In this document: positions 1 to 6,389 of the stretch, piece by piece
How positions within the stretch are numbered: the first letter of the stretch is position 1
Layout of the letters: the number at the start of each line of letters is the position of its first letter
Assembly: GCA_003695725.1 (NCBI GenBank)
Contig: RFHX01000237.1
Location: 1 to 25,629, forward strand
DNA length: 25,629 nt
Source: Candidatus Schekmanbacteria bacterium
GTDB lineage: Bacteria > Schekmanbacteria > GWA2-38-11 > J061
Direction: 5' to 3'
Translations under genes and position numbers: made by a program
Notes under the pieces: model-generated
Seen by the model: only the letters and a program-made list of their open reading frames with translations
What the model was told of the DNA's origin: nothing
Database searches by the model: none

Positions 1-146
1 CTGAGAATGACACAGTGGGAGAGGATAGATTGAAGGAGCAAAAGTGTGATTCTCTTATCGAAGACTCTATATTAAAATATATTTGGAAAGAGCGACATAT
101 GTTATAGATTGTCATTCACAAATAAAAATAAAGAAAGGTTTTAAAA

Positions 147-1442
147 ATGGAAAGAAATGAAAAGAAAAGTGCCTTTGAAATCGTAGAGTCCTATATTAAA
201 GAAAATACCACTCTAATCTTAGCAACTAGCAGAAATGATACACCAAGAGCTACACCGCTTGTTTACAAATACCGCAACGGGAATTTTCTTATTGTAAGCG
301 AGGAAGGTAAAAAATTTGAAAACCTGAATGCAAACAAAAGAGTATCCTTTGCCATTGCTGATAAATATACAAGCTTCGGCACATCAAAGGGGCTGCAAGG
401 AGAAGGAAAAGCAAATGTCATAACAGCAAAAGATGAAATTTTTCTCAACCTCGCAGAAGAATATGGGCTCAAAAAATCGGTCATAGAAGAGAATGGCTTG
501 CAGAATTTCCTTAAAATCATTGAAATCATTCCTTCGGATTTTACCTATATGGATTCAACCTTGGGCAAAGGTTTTAGGATTATCTTATCAAGAAAAGATT
601 CTGGAGAAGGTTTTGATGCAATCTATCACCATCTTGAGGAAATAGATGAAATCACTGTTGAAAGATATTATCCTGAGGAAATTACAAAAGAAAATCCTAT
701 ACTATTCATTCATGGCGCCTTTCATGGCTCTTGGTGTTATCACCATTTTCAAAAATTTTTCGCTCGCCTTGGATACAATACTTATGCTGTCAATTGGAAG
801 GGACATTATCTTTCAAAACCTGACAAAATGTTAGGGAAAAGAAGCATCATTGATGCAGTTGAAGATTGTGAAAAGACAGCAAAAAAGCTATTTACAAAAC
901 TTCCTATATTGGTAGGACATAGTATGGGCGCTCTCATCTCATTGATTTTTGCTGAAAGAAATGAAACGAAATTGGCAGTGCTTCTCGACGGTGCACCTTA
1001 TAGGAAAATATTTTTAGATGCTGGCCTTGACAAGATAATGACAAGAGAAGGAATAGAAAGCAATTTTGAAATATCAGATGATTATAGATTTACATTGAGT
1101 AAGGAAAAAGCCGCTCAAAACTTCTTTGATGAAAATCTCACAGGCAAAGACGAGATGGAAAGATATCTCTCTCTCGTGCAGGAAGAATCAGGCACTATTC
1201 TCGTAGATGTTTTCACCGGAAAAATTGAAGTGAATAAGGAAAGAATTAAATGTCCTCTTTATATTCTCGGAAAAACATTCTCTCCCACCAAACATCGCCT
1301 TAATGAGATGAAGGCAAAAGACCTTGGCGCCAAAGACTGCAAAGTGTTTGAAAATATGACTCACGATATGATGCTGGAGAGAGATTGGCAAAGGTATGCA
1401 TCGATTATTCTAAATTGGATTGAGAATGAGACTCAATGTTAA
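147..1442 (+). CDS. PNPOx-like split barrel fused to alpha/beta hydrolase
   Basis: This 431-residue protein joins two domains. Residues about 8-150 look like a pyridoxamine-5'-phosphate-oxidase-type FMN-binding split barrel, with the usual strand order (TLILATSRNDTPRATPLVY, then NGNFLIVSEEGKKFENL). Residues about 165-431 are an alpha/beta hydrolase: HGAFHGSW near residue 189 is the oxyanion-hole loop, GHSMGA carries the nucleophile Ser259, and NMTHD places the catalytic His at about 406. I cannot assign the acid residue with confidence. The split-barrel family binds FMN, F420 or haem, so a cofactor is likely but its identity is not visible. The start has an AAAGG ribosome site at 134-138. The gene is monocistronic as far as can be seen, with 135 bp before the next gene. 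Substrates are unknown. Both domain calls are firm; the joint function is not. Confidence 0.85.
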   Translation: MERNEKKSAFEIVESYIKENTTLILATSRNDTPRATPLVYKYRNGNFLIVSEEGKKFENLNANKRVSFAIADKYTSFGTSKGLQGEGKANVITAKDEIFLNLAEEYGLKKSVIEENGLQNFLKIIEIIPSDFTYMDSTLGKGFRIILSRKDSGEGFDAIYHHLEEIDEITVERYYPEEITKENPILFIHGAFHGSWCYHHFQKFFARLGYNTYAVNWKGHYLSKPDKMLGKRSIIDAVEDCEKTAKKLFTKLPILVGHSMGALISLIFAERNETKLAVLLDGAPYRKIFLDAGLDKIMTREGIESNFEISDDYRFTLSKEKAAQNFFDENLTGKDEMERYLSLVQEESGTILVDVFTGKIEVNKERIKCPLYILGKTFSPTKHRLNEMKAKDLGAKDCKVFENMTHDMMLERDWQRYASIILNWIENETQC

Positions 1443-1577
1443 AATAATACAATAAAAAACATAATTATTTATTATCTTGCATTATTGTTATAAATAGTAT
1501 ATTTGAAATTTCGTATTCCATATTCAAAGGAAAAAGTCATTACCTATTAAATACGTTAACTGGGAATATGAAAAATA

Positions 1578-2477
1578 ATGCATGACATTCAAGATAGAGC
1601 AGAAAAAGCCACTAAAATTACTTGGATAGGATTTGCCGTAAACTCTGTCCTGATGCTTTTCAAATTATTTGCAGGAATCATTGGGAAAAGCGAAGCAATG
1701 ATTGCTGATGGGATCCATTCACTTTCAGATTTGGGGACAGATGTAATTGTCCTCTTCGGTTTTAGATTTGTCGGCAAACCGCCGGACGAATCACATGATT
1801 ATGGTCATGGAAAATTTGAAACATTGACAGCAACGATTGTAGGAATAATCCTAATCGGCGTTGGCGCAGGTATAATGTGGAATGGCGGCAAGAGTATCTA
1901 TGATTTTTTTAACGGTACACCAATTGAAAGACCGGGTTGGATTGCCTTTTATGCCGCAATAATTTCCATAATCTCAAAAGAGATTCTTTATCGCTATACC
2001 ATTTCTGTGGGGAAAAAAATAAACAGTCAGGCAATAATTGCCAATGCTTGGCATCAGCGCTCTGACAGCTTATCCTCTGTGGGCGCAATGCTTGGAATAG
2101 GCGGCGCGATAATGCTTGGAGATAGATGGCATATCCTTGACCCTGCAGCTGCTATTGTAGTAAGCATACTAATTCTAAAAGTAGGCATCGAAATCGTCAT
2201 CAAGGGGTTGAAAGAGCTTCTTGAAACTTCACTTGACAAAGAAGCAGAAAACAAGATTGTTCAAATTACTGAAAATGTTTTAGGCGTTGAAAGCTCGCAC
2301 AAATTGAAGACGAGAAGAGTGGGTAATAACATTGCTATTGACATTCACATCGAAGTTAGAGAAGATTTAAACATTAAAGATGCCCACAATATTGCAACTG
2401 CAGTAGAAAACAAACTGCGAGGCGCTTTTGGTGAAGGGACTCATATATCTGTGCATATTGAGCCTGAAAAGTCATAA
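1578..2477 (+). CDS. Cation diffusion facilitator transporter, zinc-type
   Basis: This is a 299-residue CDF-family metal/proton antiporter of the inner membrane. The N-terminal two thirds hold the six expected membrane helices. The transport-site ligands can be read: His47 and Asp51 in helix 2 (ADGIHSLSD) and His159 and Asp163 in helix 5 (NAWHQRSD). This HD-HD set is the one usually linked to Zn (or Co) rather than the Asp-only set of Mn exporters. A His-rich loop (HDYGHGKFE, residues 73-81) follows helix 2. The C-terminal part (about 215-299) is the cytoplasmic metallochaperone-like domain, ending in HISVHIEP. The start at 1578 has only a weak ribosome site, and an upstream ATG at 1568 runs into a stop. 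The lipoprotein gene follows 35 bp downstream and may be co-transcribed. The family is certain; the metal is inferred. Confidence 0.93.
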   Translation: MHDIQDRAEKATKITWIGFAVNSVLMLFKLFAGIIGKSEAMIADGIHSLSDLGTDVIVLFGFRFVGKPPDESHDYGHGKFETLTATIVGIILIGVGAGIMWNGGKSIYDFFNGTPIERPGWIAFYAAIISIISKEILYRYTISVGKKINSQAIIANAWHQRSDSLSSVGAMLGIGGAIMLGDRWHILDPAAAIVVSILILKVGIEIVIKGLKELLETSLDKEAENKIVQITENVLGVESSHKLKTRRVGNNIAIDIHIEVREDLNIKDAHNIATAVENKLRGAFGEGTHISVHIEPEKS

Positions 2478-2512
2478 TATTACTCACTTTTAATTCTTTG
2501 TGGAGGGATGAG

Positions 2513-3232
2513 ATGATTCTTTTTGCTAAAAAACTTAAACTACAAAACCTGTTGATTGTCGCTCTTTGTCTTCCATTACTTTTTGCCTGTGATACAGGCA
2601 CAGAAAAAATAAAAAAGTCTGCTGAAGCCGCAAAGGAAGAAGTTGCAAAATCAGGAAATTATAACTTTTTCCCCGCAAAATACAAGAAGGCACTATCACT
2701 GATGAAGAAAGCAGAGAAAAAAATGAAGAAGCAGCAGTTGGAAAAAGCAGAACAGCTTTACAGTTTGGCACGAAAGAAGTTTCTCGAAATAAAAGAGGAA
2801 GGTCCCAAAAAGAAGGAAAAGTTAGAAGCCAATATTCAATCTCTTTCAGATGAGATAGAAAAAGCAAAAGAGAAAGCAAAAGCAAGTATCGCTGCCATAA
2901 AAGACACCTGCGTTAAAGAGATTGCCAATAAAATACTGGGTAAATCAAGTAGAGCAAATGAGCTTGTCTCAAAATATTTCGAAAAACTTAAAACAAAAGC
3001 GCAAAAGAAACTTGAGCAAGCTGATGGGCAACTTGAAAAAGCATTAGAGCTTCAAGGTGATGAAACATTGAAAAAGAAAAACAGAAAACTCAAATCTATT
3101 CTTGAGACATATACCACAGCATCAGAAATAGCCGATGAGATATGCTCAAAAACTGAAGCATTGGCTCAAAAAGGGCTCAAGAAAAAATCAAAGACAAAAA
3201 AAGAGAAGAAAGAAAAGTCACAACAGAAATAA
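2513..3232 (+). CDS. Lys-rich coiled-coil lipoprotein
   Basis: The preferred start is ATG 2513, because GGAGG at 2502-2506 is correctly spaced for it; a TTG at 2498 in the same frame has no such site. The resulting 239-residue protein starts with a lipoprotein signal: basic KKLK, a hydrophobic stretch, then the lipobox LFAC with Cys26 as the lipidated residue. The rest is almost entirely charged helix (Lys, Glu, Ala, Leu) with heptad-like spacing, probably a coiled coil in the periplasm, ending in a Lys-rich tail. Residues about 45-85 (PAKYKKALSLMKKAEKKM and what follows) resemble the repetitive helical DUF4398-type domain found in envelope lipoproteins, but this is a weak similarity judged by eye. 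It lies 35 bp after the CDF gene. Function unknown; an envelope structural role is a guess. Confidence 0.8.
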   Translation: MILFAKKLKLQNLLIVALCLPLLFACDTGTEKIKKSAEAAKEEVAKSGNYNFFPAKYKKALSLMKKAEKKMKKQQLEKAEQLYSLARKKFLEIKEEGPKKKEKLEANIQSLSDEIEKAKEKAKASIAAIKDTCVKEIANKILGKSSRANELVSKYFEKLKTKAQKKLEQADGQLEKALELQGDETLKKKNRKLKSILETYTTASEIADEICSKTEALAQKGLKKKSKTKKEKKEKSQQK

Positions 3233-3266
3233 CTTAGATAAGACCAAAAATTATTTGAATATTTAA

Positions 3267-3279
3267 TCATATGAACAAA
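3267..3279. promoter_or_regulatory. Possible operator half-site upstream of the SDR gene
   Basis: The 13-mer TCATATGAACAAA occurs here, about 100 bp before the SDR start. Its exact reverse complement lies within the inverted repeat at 4242-4267, downstream of the same gene and in front of the bilin reductase cassette. Its core CATATG is palindromic. The shared placement suggests one regulator acting at both promoters. With sequence this AT-rich, a chance match is possible. Confidence 0.35.
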
Positions 3280-3377
3280 TGTCTTGATTTTTCAAAAAAA
3301 TTTTTTTAATCATACTTCGAAATTTCCATATCATTCACCAAATAGATATATTGAATATAACTTATAGGAGTATAAAA

Positions 3378-4136
3378 ATGAGATTGAAAGACAAAACTGC
3401 AGTAGTAACAGGCGCGGCTGGCGCTATAGGAGGAGCGATATCAGAAAGATTTGCAGAAGAAGGAGCAAAAGTAGTTTTGACTGACATCAATGAAGAAGGT
3501 GGGAATAAAATCGTTGAAAGAATCAAGTCCAAAGGTGGTGAAGCAACCTTTATCCGCGCTGATGCATTTATAGAAAATGAGCTCATAGATATGATAAACA
3601 AAAGCATAGAAACATATGGGCAGATAGATATTCTCGTCAATAATGTGGGATATGATTTTGACATTATGAAGGGATTGGATGAAATTTGCGCAGAAAACTG
3701 GAATAAATGCATCAACTTGAATTTGGTTTCATTTTTCATCTGCACAAGAGAAGCTGCAAAAGGAATGATGGAAAGAAGATACGGCAAGATTATAAATATG
3801 TCCTCCATTTCAAGGCGTGGAAATGCCATTCAACTTATTTATTCAGCAACGAAAGCAGGGATAGAAGGATTTACTCGCTCATGTGCAGCTTATTTGGGGC
3901 CCTATAATGTAAATGTAAACGCAATAGCGCCTGCACTGATTGAAACTGAAAGCATAAAATCACAAATATCAAAAGAAGAATGGGAAGCATTGAAAGCAGA
4001 TTGTGAATTCCGCTATCCTTTGGGAAGGGTTGGACAGCCCATTGATGTTGCAAATTGCGCCCTTTTTCTTGCATCAGACGAATCATCTTTTATAACAGGA
4101 CAAACGATTGAAGTTTCTGGAGGCGCACGTCTATAA
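3378..4136 (+). CDS. Short-chain dehydrogenase/reductase (FabG-like)
   Basis: This is a 252-residue classical SDR that uses NAD(P)H to interconvert a ketone and an alcohol. It has the cofactor motif TGAAGAIG (residues 11-18), NNVG in place of the usual NNAG, and the catalytic triad Ser142, Tyr155 and Lys159 (YSATK). The C-terminus FITGQTIEVSGGARL is typical of FabG-like members. The start at ATG 3378 is chosen because AGGAG at 3366-3370 is 7 bp upstream; a TTG at 3351 would add nine residues and has no ribosome site. Acidic residues after the second strand (TDIN) favour NAD over NADP, but this is only an inference. The substrate cannot be told. It is transcribed in the same direction as the bilin reductase cassette, but 243 bp and a candidate promoter separate them. 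Confidence 0.93.
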   Translation: MRLKDKTAVVTGAAGAIGGAISERFAEEGAKVVLTDINEEGGNKIVERIKSKGGEATFIRADAFIENELIDMINKSIETYGQIDILVNNVGYDFDIMKGLDEICAENWNKCINLNLVSFFICTREAAKGMMERRYGKIINMSSISRRGNAIQLIYSATKAGIEGFTRSCAAYLGPYNVNVNAIAPALIETESIKSQISKEEWEALKADCEFRYPLGRVGQPIDVANCALFLASDESSFITGQTIEVSGGARL

Positions 4137-4211
4137 ACGAATATTCTGAAGCCAAAAAAAATAAATTTAAAAATAATTTACATCTCCTAAATAATTAATT
4201 TACGATTTTTT

Positions 4212-4240
4212 TTATCATTGAAGGTTGAACGATTTATACT
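4212..4240 (+). promoter_or_regulatory. Candidate sigma-70 promoter for the bilin reductase cassette
   Basis: A TTATCA -35 element (4212-4217, four of six consensus bases) and a TATACT -10 element (4235-4240, five of six) are separated by 17 bp. Transcription would start near 4247, giving a leader of about 130 bases before the first gene at 4380. The inverted repeat at 4242-4267 covers the predicted start site. Confidence 0.4.
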
Positions 4241-4241
4241 T

Positions 4242-4267
4242 TTTGTTCATATGAATGATTGAACAAA
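4242..4267. promoter_or_regulatory. Inverted-repeat operator at the cassette promoter
   Basis: TTTGTTCA (4242-4249) and TGAACAAA (4260-4267) form a perfect 8-bp inverted repeat with a 10-bp spacer. The spacer overlaps a second perfect palindrome, TTCATATGAA (4247-4256). It lies right after the candidate -10 box, over the predicted transcription start, which is a usual place for a repressor site. The reverse complement of the first 13 bases recurs upstream of the SDR gene at 3267-3279. The shape is compatible with a TetR- or MarR-type dimer, but no such regulator is encoded in the window. Confidence 0.45.
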
Positions 4268-4379
4268 TATTGAAATAATAGAAAATTTCTGTTAATGAAA
4301 TGATAGACAAAAGGGAAAAAACGAAAGAGTAAAAGAAACAAAAGTTAAAAAGTTAACAATTAAAAGGGAAGGATTAAAA

Positions 4380-4619
4380 ATGGCAGAATTCAATTTCACT
4401 GAAAACACAAAAGCTATGTATGAAACAATGCTTGAGCTTTCGCCGAAACCTTTTAGAGAGCAAACAAAGAAACAGCTCGATGAGTCAATTATAAAGATTA
4501 TTGGAGAAGGAAATCCAATTACAGAAGAAAACTTTATGAAAGTGGTAAAGGAGACAACACCTAAAGCCTTTCTTCCGATGGCGCTGAATGTTCTTGAACC
4601 GATGTTGACAAAAAAATAA
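4380..4619 (+). CDS. PCP_red-like small protein (BchB C-terminal domain homologue)
   Basis: This 79-residue protein resembles the PCP_red domain, the helical C-terminal domain of the BchB/ChlB subunit of dark-operative protochlorophyllide reductase. What can be seen is the pattern of that domain: LSPKPFREQTKKQLDESI, then a Gly-containing turn, then ITEENFMKVVKET. In BchB the domain is attached to a large catalytic subunit and helps build the protochlorophyllide site; here it stands alone. There are no Cys residues and no membrane segment. It opens the cassette, with a good ribosome site (GGAAGG just before the start). The ferredoxin and bilin reductase genes follow with almost no gaps. The neighbours suggest a role in tetrapyrrole handling, which is an inference. 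The domain call rests on pattern similarity and needs a profile search. Confidence 0.6.
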   Translation: MAEFNFTENTKAMYETMLELSPKPFREQTKKQLDESIIKIIGEGNPITEENFMKVVKETTPKAFLPMALNVLEPMLTKK

Positions 4620-4646
4620 ATGAATCATTTGAAGGAGTGGAAAGAA

Positions 4647-4892
4647 ATGGATAACAAAGTCGAAACTGAAGGCAAACCTACAGGATTTCATGTCGATGAA
4701 ATGCTTTGCACCGGTTGTGGTGCGTGTATAGATGCCTGCCCAATGAAAATTCTCGAAATAATAGACGGGCAATGCAAAATGGTAAACAATATGATTTGTC
4801 TTGAATGTGGAATGTGCCTTCGTGCATGTCCGGAAGAAGCAATTTCCATTGACGGACTTGATGAAACAGGAATTGTAAAAGAACACGAGTAG
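4647..4892 (+). CDS. 2[4Fe-4S] ferredoxin
   Basis: This 81-residue protein carries two bacterial-type cluster motifs: Cys21, Cys24, Cys27 and Cys31-Pro, then Cys51, Cys54, Cys57 and Cys61-Pro. Each follows CxxCxxCxxxCP, so it should bind two [4Fe-4S] clusters and act as a cytoplasmic low-potential electron carrier. The start at ATG 4647 is preferred: GAAGGAG at 4631-4637 serves it, while the in-frame ATG at 4620, directly after the previous stop codon, has no ribosome site. The bilin reductase gene starts 18 bp downstream. Bilin reductases are ferredoxin-dependent and carry no redox cofactor themselves, so this protein is the obvious candidate donor. The best-studied enzymes of that family use plant-type [2Fe-2S] ferredoxin, so a 2[4Fe-4S] partner would be an anaerobe's variant. 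Confidence 0.95.
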   Translation: MDNKVETEGKPTGFHVDEMLCTGCGACIDACPMKILEIIDGQCKMVNNMICLECGMCLRACPEEAISIDGLDETGIVKEHE

Positions 4893-4910
4893 AAAAGGAG
4901 ATATTGGAAA

Positions 4911-5642
4911 ATGTCAGAAAAATTTCAATTTACCGATTACAATGGACCAATGTGGGAACTCCTACAGGAGCTCAATCCTGTACAGGTTTTTGAATTTGAA
5001 GGAATGGATTTAAGCGATCTCAATAATTTCAAAATAGGCAATGAAGATTGTTTCCTCAGATGCTATAAGGCAGACAAAATAGAAAAGATCACTATTTCAA
5101 AAATGAATTTTTATGGCGGAATGATGGCTGGCGGCACTGTCATATGTCCTGCAGAAGATTATGATTTACCAACATTTTCATCAGACTGGGATGAATCAGA
5201 AGACCATCTTCATGGTATAATAGATTTTATCCCTGCAGACGACCCCGGCAGAAATGCAGAATACCTGAAAACATATCTTTATGAGCCATTAGAAGAGCTT
5301 TATAAAAAGTATTGCCGCATTCCGGGACTTCAACCAAATGTTTTTTATTGGGTACGAGCCTTCCAATCACCCTATATGCTTACAGGCCACATAAAACAGG
5401 TTGAAAATGGAAAATATGTTCAGGAATTTTTCAAATGTTCACAGGAATATTTGAAAAAATGGATTGAACTTTGGAAAAAAGCAGAAAGGAAAGACCCAAA
5501 TTCAGATTATATGAAACTTGTAAAACAAAGAAGAAAAAATATTAGAGAAACATATAGATACAATGACCCCGGTGAAGGACCTCTTACAAAAGTGCTTGGT
5601 GCTGAAAGAGCAAGAAAGATATTGAACACTTTAATGCCTTAA
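4911..5642 (+). CDS. Ferredoxin-dependent bilin reductase family protein
   Basis: This 243-residue protein matches the ferredoxin-dependent bilin reductase family (PcyA, PebA/B/S, HY2), which reduce biliverdin or related linear tetrapyrroles by single electrons. The core CPAEDYDLPTF followed by SSDWDESEDHLHGIIDF aligns with the central strands. Asp92 falls where PcyA has catalytic Asp105. The C-terminal block YNDPGEGPLTKVLGAERARKI aligns with the family's final helix region, and Asp219 falls where PcyA has Asp220. The position of PcyA His88 is Gly75, as expected for members outside the PcyA type. RAFQSPYMLTG (149-159) is another family-like segment. Length is normal for the family. AGGAG at 4896-4900 sets the start. 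Alignments were made from memory. The family is well supported; the substrate and product are unknown, and there is no haem oxygenase in the window to supply biliverdin. Confidence 0.88.
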   Translation: MSEKFQFTDYNGPMWELLQELNPVQVFEFEGMDLSDLNNFKIGNEDCFLRCYKADKIEKITISKMNFYGGMMAGGTVICPAEDYDLPTFSSDWDESEDHLHGIIDFIPADDPGRNAEYLKTYLYEPLEELYKKYCRIPGLQPNVFYWVRAFQSPYMLTGHIKQVENGKYVQEFFKCSQEYLKKWIELWKKAERKDPNSDYMKLVKQRRKNIRETYRYNDPGEGPLTKVLGAERARKILNTLMP

Positions 5643-5651
5643 CCAATTTTG

Positions 5652-5684
5652 AAAACGGCAGGATGTCTATCCTGCCGTTTTTTT
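5652..5684 (+). terminator. Strong intrinsic terminator after the bilin reductase
   Basis: A perfect 13-bp stem (5652-5664 with 5669-5681) encloses the 4-base loop GTCT and runs into a T-rich tract (5678-5690). It begins 10 bases after the stop codon of the bilin reductase gene. It should end the three-gene cassette transcript and also argues against starting the next gene at TTG 5649. Confidence 0.9.
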
Positions 5685-5702
5685 ATTTTATTGAAATCGA
5701 TT

Positions 5703-6170
5703 ATGTATAATGAATCTTGGAAAGGACTTGTAGATTTTTACGAACTTGCATTTGGAAGCTGGATTGCATACATATTCTTGGTATGGATGTGGCGAAAGCT
5801 TCTGAAATATGAGCATCAGGGCTGGCGATATTCATTAGCTCTTCTCCTTAGCGCAAGTTTTTACATAATCAATCATTATTTTCTCAGAGCACCTTTTTAT
5901 AATCCCCTCATTTGGTCTTATACAATTTTCTTCATAATTGTCTGGTATTTCCTCTTTGTTCATTCCTTCCCCTTCTCCACAGTAAAAAAAATATTCGCTT
6001 TCTTATCAAATTTCCTTTTTGCAGCGGTTTATGTCCTTGCTGAAAACATTGCCAGATGGGCACATCAGGGAAAAATAATACGGGGAGTTGAAATACCTGA
6101 ATTTATATTTATGATTATATCCTGCCTTGCTACTCTCGGCATCATTCTATCCCATCGCAAAAAAGGATAA
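5703..6170 (+). CDS. Small five-helix membrane protein, unknown
   Basis: I do not recognise this gene. From ATG 5703 it encodes 155 residues with about five hydrophobic segments: residues near 14-30, 43-60, 67-88, 93-113 and 127-147. Loops are short and rich in Trp, Tyr and Phe, and the C-terminus is basic (SHRKKG). No catalytic motif or signal peptide stands out. The frame is open back to TTG 5649, but that start lies in the terminator hairpin, so 5703 is preferred even though it has no clear ribosome site. It may be read from the upstream cassette by readthrough or from a weak promoter of its own. An integral membrane accessory protein is all that can be said. Confidence 0.6.
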   Translation: MYNESWKGLVDFYELAFGSWIAYIFLVWMWRKLLKYEHQGWRYSLALLLSASFYIINHYFLRAPFYNPLIWSYTIFFIIVWYFLFVHSFPFSTVKKIFAFLSNFLFAAVYVLAENIARWAHQGKIIRGVEIPEFIFMIISCLATLGIILSHRKKG

Positions 6171-6289
6171 ATCACTTCATCTCAATATTTCAATTGTCGC
6201 ATACTTGCTTTCGCCAATAATTATTCGTCGTGGTAAAAAAAATGGATAGACAAAATCTTTCAATACTGCTTCCCTTCAACTTTTAAATG

Positions 6290-6318
6290 TTTACTTCAAC
6301 ACAAGAAATGATTATAAG
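6290..6318 (+). promoter_or_regulatory. Candidate sigma-70 promoter for phosphoglycerate mutase
   Basis: TTTACT (6290-6295, four of six -35 consensus bases) and TATAAG (6313-6318, five of six -10 bases) are 17 bp apart. They lie about 70 bp before the gene at 6390, in a 219-bp intergenic stretch with no other clear signal. Confidence 0.35.
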
Positions 6319-6389
6319 AATTGAAGTTTATTATCGATTAAAAAAATATCATAAAAATCCTATTGATGAAATAATTGGAGGATAAATAA

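Noticed and set aside
1-60. Near-complementary GAGAAT-CACA and TGTG-ATTCTC segments at the window start
   Set aside because: The pairing needs a bulge and no T-run follows; with no upstream context it could be a repeat remnant or chance.
3293-3307. A-run followed by T-run upstream of the SDR gene
   Set aside because: It is self-complementary only because of its base composition and lacks a loop or a gene end to serve.
4620-4646. Upstream ATG for the ferredoxin
   Set aside because: It immediately follows the previous stop codon without a ribosome site, whereas ATG 4647 has GAAGGAG at proper distance.
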